A stretch of 64,000 nucleotides of DNA from JALEFZ01 sp039817415 (GCA_039817415.1 JBCBVV010000006.1:62001-126000), one strand, 5' to 3'; positions 50,131 through 60,107 are shown, counted from the first letter of the stretch. Program-made: numbers and translations. Notes: generated by a model from the sequence alone, not told the origin.

Positions 50131-51645
50131 ATGAAGCAGCTTTTACTCATCAGCATACTCTTTTGCTCCTTAGGATGCTTCGCCCAGAAGTTTCCCCATC
50201 TTACCTTCCAGCGATTTTATGACAATGTAGGCAAGGATAGCCCTTCCAAAATCGTAAAATCTCAGGATGGCCATCTCCTCATAGGGGGCAATACCATTAC
50301 AGGAGATAAAGAAACCGCCAATTGCCCAAGTATATGGATCATCAAGGTAGATACCACAGGCGAGATGATCTGGGAGCAGGAAATTGCCCTAACCGGATGT
50401 GAAGAAATTCGAGACATGACACCCACAGAAGATGGGGGCGTGATGTTTGTAGGCGTGACCTCTTCGCTCATTCTACATGAAGAACAAGGAGACGAACAAT
50501 ATTGGGGGGATTTCTTCCTGGGAAAGCTCGATGGAAAAGGCACCATAGAATGGCTGGAAAGTTATGGAGGAAGCAAACTCGAACAAGCCAATACAATTGT
50601 AGAGGGAGTTTATCGGGAGTTTTTCATCTCTGGTGTTGCTCATTCTTCTGATGGAGATGTCAAGGAGAACAATGGCATGAGCGATATATGGACTCTTAAG
50701 GTAGATACCAAGGGAAATCCAAGGTATAGCAAAGTCATTGGCGAGAATGGACATGATTGGGCCTCCGCCATGACCCTCAGTAAAAATGGTGATTATTTAT
50801 TGGCTGGCTTTACCAATAGCCCAGGCTGGAACAATGCCAGGACCAGTCATTTGGGCAATGGTCTTTTGATGCGCATGAGCCAATCTGGAACCAAAAGATG
50901 GGCCAAGTCCTTCTACTGCCCCAATGGAGGTTATTTTACTGATATAAAGGAGACAAAATCAGATCGCATCATCCTAGTAGGGAAATATGTCAGCGAAAAA
51001 AGCTACTCAGATTTCTGGTGGATGGTCTTAACTTCCGATGGCAGAAGAGTAGCCGATTACAGGCCTTCTTTTCCTGCTAATGAGGAATTGAACTCCGTTA
51101 AGGTTCTCGAAGACGGAGGGTTTATTTTTTCAGGATTCTCTACGCCGGTTTTAGGGAAGCAGGGAAAATACAGCAAAGGAGGAGACGATTTTTGGCTGAT
51201 TCGCACCAATTCTGTCGGAAAAAGGATGTGGACCAGTACCTATGGAGGGCCCAATGATGAACGTTGTTCGGATGTCATCGAGTACCGAAAGGGAGTTTAT
51301 TATGCTGTAGGAGAAAAGGAGAATTTCTTCACCAAAAATCCTTCTTCTAACAAAGATTTCTGGCTTCTGAGAATTGACGAAATGCCAGCAGATTCTATCC
51401 AAGCAAATATTTTCGTTCGGGCCAAAAACAACCGAATTGATCGCAAAACGCCCACTCGATTCAGAGCTAAATACAAATATGGAGATCGCTTCTTGTGGGA
51501 TTTTGGAGATGGGACAACCTCTACAGAACCTAATCCGCTAAAGTCCTTTGACCTTCCAGGACTATATGATATTAAGCTGACTATATTCGCTAATGAGAGT
51601 TGCAGGCAAACTGTAAAAATGAAAAAAGGCCTAGAGGTCTGGTAA
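50131..51645 (+). CDS. Secreted propeller-like protein with C-terminal PKD domain
   Basis: A 504-residue protein with a signal peptide (1-18, ending GCFAQ). A series of about 50-residue repeats follows, in which GGDDFWLIRTNSVGKRMWTS, SDIWTLKVDTKGNPRYSKVI and similar WxxKxDxxG segments recur, probably forming a beta-propeller. A PKD domain closes it (FLWDFGDGTTSTEPNPLKSF). No C-terminal sorting domain is evident. It should be an exported surface or matrix protein. It is convergent with the gene at 51664, 18 bases away. Confidence 0.8.
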   Translation: MKQLLLISILFCSLGCFAQKFPHLTFQRFYDNVGKDSPSKIVKSQDGHLLIGGNTITGDKETANCPSIWIIKVDTTGEMIWEQEIALTGCEEIRDMTPTEDGGVMFVGVTSSLILHEEQGDEQYWGDFFLGKLDGKGTIEWLESYGGSKLEQANTIVEGVYREFFISGVAHSSDGDVKENNGMSDIWTLKVDTKGNPRYSKVIGENGHDWASAMTLSKNGDYLLAGFTNSPGWNNARTSHLGNGLLMRMSQSGTKRWAKSFYCPNGGYFTDIKETKSDRIILVGKYVSEKSYSDFWWMVLTSDGRRVADYRPSFPANEELNSVKVLEDGGFIFSGFSTPVLGKQGKYSKGGDDFWLIRTNSVGKRMWTSTYGGPNDERCSDVIEYRKGVYYAVGEKENFFTKNPSSNKDFWLLRIDEMPADSIQANIFVRAKNNRIDRKTPTRFRAKYKYGDRFLWDFGDGTTSTEPNPLKSFDLPGLYDIKLTIFANESCRQTVKMKKGLEVW

Positions 51646-51663
51646 GATCACCTATGAATAATA

Positions 51664-52380
51664 TTAGCTGTAGCTAAAGGTGGTGAAAACTATAATGTTA
51701 TTATTTCTTAAGAAGGTCTTTTGCTCTCGGTAATTCGCCATCCAACGGATAACATAAGTCTTCCAATCTTCCTCTTCTCGTTTTACCAATTCTATCCTAT
51801 TCACCAAGTCTTCAAATTCCTCTTTAGATAAGTCTTTGTTGTAATTAAACGCCAGCACGTTGTCTACATCATAGTGTTGGGGATTAGCACGGTGTAGAGG
51901 CTTCCCTGCATTCATCCTATCAATTTCCTCCTGTGTAAGTTCCTGAATGATGCCAGCGTATACTTGAATAGAAAAATCACGGGAGGAATAGCCATAATTC
52001 CCATTGGGTAGTTTACCCCATTCACATCCTGAGATAGGCTCCAAGAGCTTAATGGAGGAGATCTGTTCGCAGCTAAAAGTATCGATGTCTTCTGTTGCCA
52101 CAGCGGTCAATTTTTCCAATCCCCAATAAGCCATATCAAGCTGCTGAATCTGACGAAAAAGCGGTATTTCTTTGTAGCAAAATTGATTGAGGTAAGAAGT
52201 CAAGTCATCGTTGACCTGGAATGAATCCACTCGTCCATTGAAAGTATATTGAATAAATCCTTCTTTCGTCTCCCCCTTAGTGGTTTGGAGCTCGACATAC
52301 ATCAGGTAACATTCTCCAACATCAGCCGAAGCATAAGGAACAAAGGCCAGGCTAGCTAGGATCAAAAAGAGATATTTCAT
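51664..52380 (-). CDS. Hypothetical secreted protein
   Basis: I do not recognise the family. The ATG at 52380 gives a signal peptide (MKYLFLILASLAFVPYASAD) with a good cleavage site; an ATG at 52413 adds 11 basic residues. The mature part (about 215 residues) has five cysteines, including CKEIPLFRQIQ, CEQISSIKLLEPISGCEW, that may form disulfides. The C-terminal half is helical and charged. It stands convergent to the propeller/PKD gene. Confidence 0.65.
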   Translation of the reverse strand: MKYLFLILASLAFVPYASADVGECYLMYVELQTTKGETKEGFIQYTFNGRVDSFQVNDDLTSYLNQFCYKEIPLFRQIQQLDMAYWGLEKLTAVATEDIDTFSCEQISSIKLLEPISGCEWGKLPNGNYGYSSRDFSIQVYAGIIQELTQEEIDRMNAGKPLHRANPQHYDVDNVLAFNYNKDLSKEEFEDLVNRIELVKREEEDWKTYVIRWMANYREQKTFLRNNNIIVFTTFSYS

Positions 52381-52413
52381 GGGGGCTTGTATCTTTCGTT
52401 GCCTACGCTTCAT

Positions 52414-52938
52414 CTTGGAAGGAGGTTAGGGTTAAAAAAAATGCATGCCATAAAAAATACCTAATTTTTCTTCCACTCAGCCTACAAAGCGATCAGGAAT
52501 AGCCCAATAATGGATGTGCGAAGAGGAGTCAATAAAAAAGAAAGGAAGGGCTTCTGGGAAAAAAGGATGAGCAAGGCAAGCTAGCATTGTAGGAGGGAAT
52601 AGGGGCAATAGCGGTATGAATGCAGTTAAAAAAGAATCCTATTTCTCTTTCCTTTGGATTCATTCCGCCATTCCCTCTTATACAATGTGTCTATCAGTTG
52701 GGGAAGTTGGAAGTTTGTGTTTCATGGTCGTGCTTTTCCCTGACTGTAAGATGTAGGAAAGTTAGAAGGAATGGGAACCACGCTCAATACTCACTTCTGA
52801 GTATTTTTGTATCCTTCCTACCCAATCTTGCCCCTATAAATAGAATGGCATGGCCTTTACATTCAACCTATCTATCATCATTTATAGGGAAATAAAAAGG
52901 ATGAATTCCTAGCATGAATTTTCCCATCTTTACCTCTT
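52414..52938. other. Gene-free stretch of 525 bases upstream of the flippase gene
   Basis: No convincing gene. A 91-codon frame (52620-52895, plus) is unlike a real protein. There is a terminator-like hairpin at 52786-52808. The region is purine-rich at its left end, with poly-A tracts. It may hold a small RNA or a decayed gene. Confidence 0.5.
52786..52808 (+). terminator. Terminator-like hairpin in the 52.4-52.9 kb gap
   Basis: An 8-bp stem, AATACTCA (52786-52793) with TGAGTATT (52798-52805), a CTTC loop and T tail to 52808. It faces the plus direction with no known plus-strand gene upstream since 51645, so it may end a small unannotated transcript. Confidence 0.6.
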
Positions 52939-54249
52939 ATGAAATCCTGGGTCCAAGATATCATCCAAAAAATACGGGAATCTGAATTTGCTCGTCATAT
53001 GCTGACGGTCTTTTCGGGAACCTTTGCAGCTCAGGTATTTTCTATCATTTTGCTCCCTTTCTTGGCCTTTTATTTCGATCCTGTTGAGTTTGGTTTAAGA
53101 GGCGTTTTCTTAGCAGTCCAAGCGGCAATTGCTGTGGCTCTTAACGGAGGCTATGAAATGGCCATCATGTTACCTAAGGAAGAAAAAGATGCTCAAGCAC
53201 TTCTTAAACTTTGCCTACTCTTAGCACTAGGAATGAGTTTTCTGGTATGCCTGTTTATGATATTGGCAGGGACTTTTTTCTGGGGCTTAATGAACAGTTC
53301 AGAGTTGATTCCTTGGCAGTATTTGTTGGTGGGAAGTTTGTTGATGGAGGGCTTTAACCAACCCTTGCGACTCTACGTCAATAGAATGAAGCAATACCGT
53401 CTACTTACTTTCAGCAAAATGGCACAGCCTATCATTGGGGGAATGGCGATGTTGTATTTGGGCTGGTCAGGCTGGGGATTTGAAGGCCTTATCTTGGGAT
53501 CTGTACTCGGCCAGGCTTCGGCTCTTCTGGTGTTGTTGGTGGCAATAAGCGGCGAATCTCTTGAATGGTTCAACCTCAATGGTCTTAGAAAACAAGCACA
53601 ATCCTACAGAGACTTTCCCGAAAAGGGTCTTGGAGCCGCCTTTCTTCATGTATTTTCAGCCCGGCTCCCTATGTATCTCTTTCCTGCCTTCTTCGGAGAG
53701 AATGGAAAAGCAGTAGTGGGAATTTTTGACATGGCCCAAAAGGCGCTCATGATGCCCTTTAACATGGTTAGCAAAGCTGTGGGAGATGTATTCTACGAAC
53801 AAGCAAGTAGGGCAAAAGAAAAAAGTCAGCAGGCTCTTTATCGTTTGACCAAACAGACTTTTCAGTACCTCGCGCTTGGGGGATTGCTTCCTTCTCTCCT
53901 CATTGTTCTCTTTGCCCCATGGGTCATCCCCATTTTCCTAAAAGAGAATTGGCATGCTACAGGGCCCTATATTCAGTGGTTAATGCCATGGGTGTATATG
54001 AGTCTAATGGCCATTCCACTTTCTTTTGTGATGGATGTGGAAAGAAGGCTTGGATTCCAGTTGGGTTATCAATTGGTAAGTTTTATACTCCGAATGGCGA
54101 TACTCTTTGTGGGACAATATTACCTCGAACCCTTTCCCCTCATTATTGCCTATTCTTTGCTAAATGCTGCGCTAGCTGCTTACCTCAGTTGGATGATGCT
54201 CAGGATGGCAGGCGGACAAAAGGAGCCATCCCTTCCAGAAACTTCTTGA
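52939..54249 (+). CDS. Polysaccharide flippase family protein (MATE/Wzx-like)
   Basis: A 436-residue membrane protein with about 12 hydrophobic helices. The N-terminus HMLTVFSGTFAAQVFSIILL and following FYFDPVEFGLRGVFLAVQAA are the hallmark of Wzx-type oligosaccharide/lipopolysaccharide flippases, which move undecaprenyl-linked units across the inner membrane. The ATG at 52939 starts a short cytosolic leader (MKSWVQDIIQKIRESE). It converges with a glycosyltransferase gene, and their 3' ends overlap by 50 bases. Confidence 0.9.
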   Translation: MKSWVQDIIQKIRESEFARHMLTVFSGTFAAQVFSIILLPFLAFYFDPVEFGLRGVFLAVQAAIAVALNGGYEMAIMLPKEEKDAQALLKLCLLLALGMSFLVCLFMILAGTFFWGLMNSSELIPWQYLLVGSLLMEGFNQPLRLYVNRMKQYRLLTFSKMAQPIIGGMAMLYLGWSGWGFEGLILGSVLGQASALLVLLVAISGESLEWFNLNGLRKQAQSYRDFPEKGLGAAFLHVFSARLPMYLFPAFFGENGKAVVGIFDMAQKALMMPFNMVSKAVGDVFYEQASRAKEKSQQALYRLTKQTFQYLALGGLLPSLLIVLFAPWVIPIFLKENWHATGPYIQWLMPWVYMSLMAIPLSFVMDVERRLGFQLGYQLVSFILRMAILFVGQYYLEPFPLIIAYSLLNAALAAYLSWMMLRMAGGQKEPSLPETS

Positions 54250-55456
54250 TGTTGGTATCTAAGCTAGCATGTTCCTGCACCCAGGCCCTGTTGTGCAAGG
54301 CAAACTTCTGCTTCCAACTCTCGAAATCTTGTTCCAATGCTAAGAGGGTATCTACCAACCTCTGTTTGTCAAAGTCCTTGATCAACCAAGCATTTTGTTG
54401 ATGAGTCATCATCTCTCGATGGGCTGGAATATCGTTGAGGATAGGCAAGGCTCCTGTATATTTCCCTTCATTTAATGCATTGGAATACCCATCATAAACG
54501 GGAGCGATAATCATTCCGTCTGTCAATTCCCATAAGGCTCCCATGTGCTCTCGGGGAATCAATCCTTTTATATAGGTGAAGTTGGATTGGGATTCATCCA
54601 ATAAAATTGCTCTTCGTTCGACTTCTTCTGGTGCCTGATAGCCAGCGCTTAAAACGATAAAATGATAGGTGTCCCGCTCGAGCTTTAGGTATGATTCAAT
54701 TGCCTCAAGAATGATATCGCCTTGGTACACGGGCTTCAACCCTCGAGGTGCCAGGATTACTTTTTTTCCCTTCTCTATTCCCCATTTTTCTTTAAATATC
54801 CTAGCCTGTGCTTCCTGCCCTTGAAACAAACTGGCTTCAATTCCCCATCTATTCAATTGGACCTTTTCCTTTGGAACATTAAACCAATTGATGACAGAGT
54901 CCACCAATTGTTGGTTATCACCAGCAATAAAACATCCTGCTTGTAGACTTCTATTGACCCAGTATCTGAAAAACCTCCATCGAAGTCGAAATTTCATCTT
55001 TGACCAGCCTTTGGAAACGGCCCTTTCGGTCCCTTTCATTGGGGACAAAGACTGACTGTTATACGTTCTGTCCTGAGAAATTTGAAGCTGTTCGAAGCGG
55101 GGCGGATACTCTAAAATATCAGCTCCCATGGCCATGAGGACGAGAGGTTGAAAACGGGATCTTAGGGCCCATACCCCATAAGGGGTAACATGAAGGGCCA
55201 GCAAAACATCTACCTGAGATTTAACAAGTGCTTTTCGAAGGCTCCGGCCTGAAAAAAGGTAAGAAAGGTATGAAATTTGACCATTTATGAACGCCTGAGG
55301 GGAAATTCTTACATAAGCAACACCTTCCATGTGTTCTTCTGCAAAGCCAAATAAAGTCACCTTGACGCCAGCTCTAAGAAGGCCATTTACCCATTTTTTT
55401 GTGTGGAAATGATTAGGATCAGAAATAACCCCTATGTGAGGAATCGTTGCATTCAT
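54200..55456 (-). CDS. Glycosyltransferase family 4
   Basis: A 418-residue GT-B fold enzyme. The N-terminal half starts GVISDPNHFHTKKWVNGLLR, and the C-terminal donor-binding domain has KVILAPRGLKPVYQGDIILE near residue 240 and APVYDGYSNALNEGKYTGAL near 325 (the EX7E-like region). Its acceptor is likely a surface glycan, matching the neighbouring flippase. The last 50 bases overlap the 3' end of that gene on the other strand. There are no other glycosyltransferases nearby, so this is not a complete polysaccharide locus. Confidence 0.88.
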   Translation of the reverse strand: MNATIPHIGVISDPNHFHTKKWVNGLLRAGVKVTLFGFAEEHMEGVAYVRISPQAFINGQISYLSYLFSGRSLRKALVKSQVDVLLALHVTPYGVWALRSRFQPLVLMAMGADILEYPPRFEQLQISQDRTYNSQSLSPMKGTERAVSKGWSKMKFRLRWRFFRYWVNRSLQAGCFIAGDNQQLVDSVINWFNVPKEKVQLNRWGIEASLFQGQEAQARIFKEKWGIEKGKKVILAPRGLKPVYQGDIILEAIESYLKLERDTYHFIVLSAGYQAPEEVERRAILLDESQSNFTYIKGLIPREHMGALWELTDGMIIAPVYDGYSNALNEGKYTGALPILNDIPAHREMMTHQQNAWLIKDFDKQRLVDTLLALEQDFESWKQKFALHNRAWVQEHASLDTNIKKFLEGMAPFVRLPS

Positions 55457-55875
55457 TGATCAGAAATTGTCCATTGAAATAGACAAACAAAGAGGAGGAA
55501 TTTAAGAGAAAAAATAAAGTCACCTTTTTTCCATTCAGACAGAATAAACCTCCAAATTCAGGAATATTTCAGCCATATATACTGAAATTCCTACATGGTC
55601 AAACAAAACTATTCATCTTACTCCCAAAGGATATATCTAAAAGAAAAAGGAGCGAAATACAGATAGAAGAATTCCTGTCTACATCCTGAAGGCTTTAGCC
55701 CTTGGGTATTTCGATTCCCCCGACTACATACTTCAATTTTAGTAATATTTTGCCCTTCATTTTCCTGCTCTGACTTGGGCCAATGGGCCTGATAATCATT
55801 CAGAAACCCAAAAAAATTCTTTGGGTGCTCGGTCTGATTTTTGAAGAATGGCAATGGAATATAAGGTATGACCTC
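55457..55875. other. Gene-free stretch with inverted repeat upstream of the TonB gene
   Basis: No gene is seen. An imperfect inverted repeat at 55560-55592 (arms AGGAATATTTCAG and CTGAAATTCCT, a 2-nt bulge) lies 316 bases before the TonB-like start. The plus frame stays open from 55783, but that part does not look like a domain, so I treat it as untranslated. Confidence 0.5.
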
Positions 55876-57216
55876 ATGCAGGACCCTAACACCATATTTT
55901 CTTCCCCGATAGAAGAGCATTTGTACCGCCTTGAACTGATGGAGAAAAAGCGTGGCAGAAGAAGAATTCTGCTAAGCGGGACCATCTTTGTCTTGTTGGC
56001 CAGCTTTATCTTTTTGGTCTACAACAGATTTTCTCCATCTGGAGAGGTAAAAAACTACATTATCGTTCCTGCTGAGAAGTTTGATCATCCTGAAACAAAG
56101 GAAATGATCGTCAAAGGCAAATACGCCATTATCCTAACTGATTTTGACACTGGCAGCAAAGATACCATCTTCAACCTCGTCTCCTACAGGAAATGGATCA
56201 AAGAATACGGAGAGGCCTATGCCTTCGTTAGTGAGGATACCCTAGCAGAATTCGCAGACTATGATTACGAAGAAGAAAATGCGCCTGTCAATGCTGTACA
56301 AGACTTCCAGCAACCAACAGTAGATACCTATACACCTCCCAGAGAGGAACCTAGCCGTCCAACTAATAGGCAGGTGGCTACCAGTACTCCTCCCTCTAAT
56401 ACACCCAATCCCATCCAGCCTGCTGTCCAAAGCTCAGAGGATACGGATAATCAGAATCCTAGTCTTAACGACTTAACATCCATCCTGATGGTTTCTGGGA
56501 CCAAAGAGGTAGGCAAAAGACTCGTTTTTGCTATAAAGAACTTTGACCCTGATTTTGCATATTTCCTAAGTTTTGGAGATGGTTTTCAGCGAAGAGTCGG
56601 CAAAAGATCCATTTACAGTTACAAAAAATCAGGGACGTACAAAGTTATCATGCGCATCCGTGCACGTGATGGAAACAAGAAGGACTATTTATCTAGACTT
56701 ACAATCGCAGAAAATTCAGAACAATCTGTTGCTTTAAGTACAGAGGAAATTGAGAACCCTACAGGCAGTCAGCAAGCGGAGGAAGTCCCAACAAACCCTT
56801 CTCCTGCTACTAACAATCAATCCACTAATTCGTCCAATCAGGCCGCTACTGCCCCATCAGAGGCTAAGGAAGCTTCCGAAAAGGAAAATGCACCTCAAGC
56901 TGCTCCTTTGATGGTGGCTGAAACCATGCCTTCCTTTCCGGGTGGAAATTCTGCCATGTATCGCTTCATCAACAAAAATCTCAATTATCCTGCTCAGGCA
57001 AGGGACAACGAAATCGAAGGAAAAATTTATGTGCAGTTCGTAGTACAGCCCAACGGAAAATTGACCGACAAAAAGGTCGTTAGAAGCATTGGCTATGGCT
57101 GCGATAAGGAGGCATTGAAAATTATCTCCAAGATGCCCAAATGGAAACCCGGCAAACAAAATGGTAAGAAAGTTGCCGTGTACTATACAATACCTATCAA
57201 GTTCGAATTAAAATAA
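55876..57216 (+). CDS. TonB-family energy transducer with an internal PKD domain
   Basis: A 446-residue inner-membrane anchored protein. A basic start (LMEKKRGRRRI) leads to one membrane helix (about 31-49). A Pro/Ser/Thr-rich stretch (144-190) is followed by a PKD-like domain (about 213-278; NFDPDFAYFLSFGDG and YSYKKSGTYKVIMRIRA). A Gln/Ala/Ser-rich linker precedes a C-terminal TonB domain (350-446; MPSFPGGNSAMYRFINKNLN, EGKIYVQFVVQPNGK). An in-frame ATG exists at 55783, but I use 55876. It probably powers the receptor encoded 65 bases downstream. Confidence 0.82.
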   Translation: MQDPNTIFSSPIEEHLYRLELMEKKRGRRRILLSGTIFVLLASFIFLVYNRFSPSGEVKNYIIVPAEKFDHPETKEMIVKGKYAIILTDFDTGSKDTIFNLVSYRKWIKEYGEAYAFVSEDTLAEFADYDYEEENAPVNAVQDFQQPTVDTYTPPREEPSRPTNRQVATSTPPSNTPNPIQPAVQSSEDTDNQNPSLNDLTSILMVSGTKEVGKRLVFAIKNFDPDFAYFLSFGDGFQRRVGKRSIYSYKKSGTYKVIMRIRARDGNKKDYLSRLTIAENSEQSVALSTEEIENPTGSQQAEEVPTNPSPATNNQSTNSSNQAATAPSEAKEASEKENAPQAAPLMVAETMPSFPGGNSAMYRFINKNLNYPAQARDNEIEGKIYVQFVVQPNGKLTDKKVVRSIGYGCDKEALKIISKMPKWKPGKQNGKKVAVYYTIPIKFELK

Positions 57217-57281
57217 CACGTTCCTTCAAATCACCTACCCCCGATAAATCTTTGATTTTCTGATGTAGCTATTACCAGTCT

Positions 57282-60053
57282 ATGACGACAAAAACAATGA
57301 GGCCAACTTCTGCCACGGGAAGGCTTCTAACCCTAATTCTGTTATTTCTTGCTCATGTGGCGTTGGGTCAGGAGAATTTCTCTGATGGCCAGACCACCCT
57401 TATCAAGGGTCAGGTGTTTGATGCGGAATCGAAAGAATCAATCATTGGTGCCTGGGTTGTACTTGCCGATACCACCATTGGAACCATTACCAACTATGAA
57501 GGAGGATTTGAATTGAGGACAGTCAGACCTTTGCCGGTCCGTCTGAAAATATCCTTTATCGGCTATCAACCCGTCAACCTCACTTATCATGGCGGAGAAG
57601 TTCCAATAAACATTTACTTAGCTCCAGAATGGGGAGGAAGCATACAGGAAATTGTTATTTCTGCTTCCCGCCTGGAAGAACGCATCCTCGAAGCTCCAGT
57701 TTCTATCATGAAAATGGGCCTTTTAGATATCAAGCAGTCTCCTCAGGCAGACTTCTTTAGCCATCTGGCGACGATGAAAGGAGTCCAGATCAATACTTCA
57801 GGGATTACCTTGAATTCGGTGAATACGAGAGGTTTTGCGGATGTGCAAAACTTCCGCTTTCTTCAGTTGATCGACAACGTAGACATGACCCTTCCCGGCC
57901 TTGGATATGCCCTAGGGAATCTGACGGGAAGTTCAGAATTGGACGTCCGATCCATTGAAATCGTGCCCGGTACAGGATCAGCCCTTTATGGTCCCAATGC
58001 CTTTAACGGTTTGTTGTCCATTCATACCAAAAGTCCATTTGACTACGAAGGTGTGAGTTTTTATGCCAAATCTGGGGCCAATAGTCAGTCTTCCAGAGGG
58101 GAAACTCCATTTATGGACGTGGGCTTCAGGGTAGCAAAGGCCTTTGGGGAAAAATTTGCCTTTAAGCTCAATGCCTCCTATTTCCAAGGAGTTGACTGGG
58201 AAGCGAATGACGAGTCTTTTCATATTACGCCTGATAGAATGCCCTTCAAAAATGAATTGCTGGCGCTTTCACCCGATGCGCCTAATTTTGATGCGGTTAA
58301 TACCTACGGAGATGAGGTAGCCGTTCCCGTTGATTTGATGGGCGATGGCAACCTGACCAACATCAACCGAACTGGTTTCAAAGAGCGTGATCTCATTGAT
58401 TACAATACTCAACTGGCCAAAGTTAATTTGGCGCTTCACTATCGACCTACGAATGATCTTGAGGTCAGCTACGTAGGAAGAATAACGCAGGGGGATGCCC
58501 TGATTCGCCATACTACCATTTATCCTTTGGTGAATGTCATTGCCCATTCACAAAAATTAGAAGTGAAGGGGGAGCACTTTTTTGTGAGAACGTATTATAC
58601 ACAGGAAGATGCTCGCGATTCTTATTCTCTTTTGGTAACGGGTGCCTTCATTCAAGAGGGACTTAAGCCATCTTCTTTATGGTCACGTGATTATGGCTTG
58701 GCATTTCAGGGTAGAATCCCTGGGGTTGCGGGAGGAAGTCATCCCTTAGCCAGACAATTTGCAGACAGAGACATTCCTGGGGCTGAATCCGAGCGTTTTC
58801 AAACATTGCGTACCCTTACCCTGGAAAACCCGGACGTATTGTCTCTAGGATCAAAATTCATTGATAAGAGTAGCTTACTACATGCAGAGTCTCATTACGA
58901 CTTCTCTCATATGCTGACTGGTGCTCAACTGCTAGTAGGGGGGAACGTAAGACGATATATGCTCGATTCTGATGGGCAATTGTTCAACGACGGTCCTTTG
59001 GGATTCAATCAAGCTATTCCCGTATGGGAAGGGGGTGGATTTGCACAGGTGGGCTCTAAAGTAGCCGATGAGCACATTCATCTGAGGGGTGCAGTTCGCT
59101 ATGACAAGAATCAGAATTTTTCAGGTCGCCTCTCGCCTCGTGCTTCGGTTGTATTTTCTCTTGGCGCCCAGCGCAACCACAACTTTCGACTCTCTACTCA
59201 GACGGGTTTCCGGAATCCATCTGCTCAGGAGTCCTATATCGCGCTGGAAGTTCCCAATGCGGTTTTACTGGGAGGGGTAAGAGACAACATTGAGAATTTC
59301 AATTACTTTGGTCCTGATGGTACGCAGTACAATGGAGCGGATATTTTCGCCAACATGGTTACGTTGAATTCTTTCTTTGCCTTTCAGGCTTCTGGCGGAA
59401 CAGATCCTTCCCTTCTTCAAGCGGCTAATCTAGAATATCTGAAGCAGGAGCAAATATTCTCAGCGGAGTTTGGTTACAAGGCGCTATTGTGGGACAGAGT
59501 ATTTCTTGACCTGAATGGCTATCGAAATGTTTACGCCAATCTGGTATCGAGGGTCATTGCTTTTTCACCGGAAATACAGCAACCTGTTCAGGTTTACTCT
59601 AATATCGAAGACCCAATTGTCTCGCTAGGTGCAGGGGCTTCCATGACGGTAAAAACAGACTTTGGCCTTCGAATCAGCGGAAATTACCAGTATACCATTT
59701 ACAATGCGGATTCGGCCATTGCCAATAATCCTGGTTTCCTTCCAGGTTTTAATATGCCCACTCAAAAGGTAAGCGCCCAGCTTCAGCATAGGGATATTTA
59801 CAAAGGAATAGGGTTTAGTGCTTCTTATCGTTGGTCGGAGGCCTATACTTGGGAATCGCCCTTCGGAGTAGGAGATATCCCATCCTATCAGGTAGTAGAT
59901 GCAGCTCTGACTTATGACATTCCCGAAACAGATTTCAACATCAAGTTAGGAGCTTCCAACCTATTGGGAGATGAATATCAGGTCTTGTATGGTGGGCCTT
60001 TGTTGGGTAGACAGTACTTCCTTTCCCTTACATTTGATCAAAGTGGAAAATAA
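57282..60053 (+). CDS. TonB-dependent outer-membrane receptor with carboxypeptidase-like domain
   Basis: A 923-residue receptor. A signal peptide (to about residue 30, ...HVALGQ) is followed by a CarboxypepD_reg-like domain (about 38-115; IKGQVFDAESKESIIGAWVV). The plug domain follows (about 130-250; ISASRLEERILEAPVSIMKM, VNTRGFADVQNF, VPGTGSALYGPNAFNGLLS), then a 22-strand barrel ending LYGGPLLGRQYFLSLTFD. It is not SusC-length and no SusD is adjacent, so a siderophore, vitamin or oligopeptide ligand is as likely as a glycan. It follows the TonB-PKD gene and should share its transcript. Confidence 0.92.
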   Translation: MTTKTMRPTSATGRLLTLILLFLAHVALGQENFSDGQTTLIKGQVFDAESKESIIGAWVVLADTTIGTITNYEGGFELRTVRPLPVRLKISFIGYQPVNLTYHGGEVPINIYLAPEWGGSIQEIVISASRLEERILEAPVSIMKMGLLDIKQSPQADFFSHLATMKGVQINTSGITLNSVNTRGFADVQNFRFLQLIDNVDMTLPGLGYALGNLTGSSELDVRSIEIVPGTGSALYGPNAFNGLLSIHTKSPFDYEGVSFYAKSGANSQSSRGETPFMDVGFRVAKAFGEKFAFKLNASYFQGVDWEANDESFHITPDRMPFKNELLALSPDAPNFDAVNTYGDEVAVPVDLMGDGNLTNINRTGFKERDLIDYNTQLAKVNLALHYRPTNDLEVSYVGRITQGDALIRHTTIYPLVNVIAHSQKLEVKGEHFFVRTYYTQEDARDSYSLLVTGAFIQEGLKPSSLWSRDYGLAFQGRIPGVAGGSHPLARQFADRDIPGAESERFQTLRTLTLENPDVLSLGSKFIDKSSLLHAESHYDFSHMLTGAQLLVGGNVRRYMLDSDGQLFNDGPLGFNQAIPVWEGGGFAQVGSKVADEHIHLRGAVRYDKNQNFSGRLSPRASVVFSLGAQRNHNFRLSTQTGFRNPSAQESYIALEVPNAVLLGGVRDNIENFNYFGPDGTQYNGADIFANMVTLNSFFAFQASGGTDPSLLQAANLEYLKQEQIFSAEFGYKALLWDRVFLDLNGYRNVYANLVSRVIAFSPEIQQPVQVYSNIEDPIVSLGAGASMTVKTDFGLRISGNYQYTIYNADSAIANNPGFLPGFNMPTQKVSAQLQHRDIYKGIGFSASYRWSEAYTWESPFGVGDIPSYQVVDAALTYDIPETDFNIKLGASNLLGDEYQVLYGGPLLGRQYFLSLTFDQSGK

Positions 60054-60069
60054 TACGTACCACCTATAG

Positions 60070-60107
60070 AAAAAAAGCCTCATTCTAGCTGGAATGAGGC
60101 TTTTTTT
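60070..60107. terminator. Bidirectional terminator between the receptor and the dehydratase-family gene
   Basis: A perfect 16-bp stem (60070-60085 with 60092-60107) flanked by A and T runs. It can end the plus-strand receptor and the minus-strand CoA cluster; the last bases of the minus-strand stop codon (60106-60108) lie in its T run. Confidence 0.88.

Noticed and set aside
52620..52895. 91-codon plus-strand frame
   Set aside because: Composition is unlike a protein here (many Cys/Ser/Trp in random order), a terminator-like hairpin lies inside it, and no start signal is seen.
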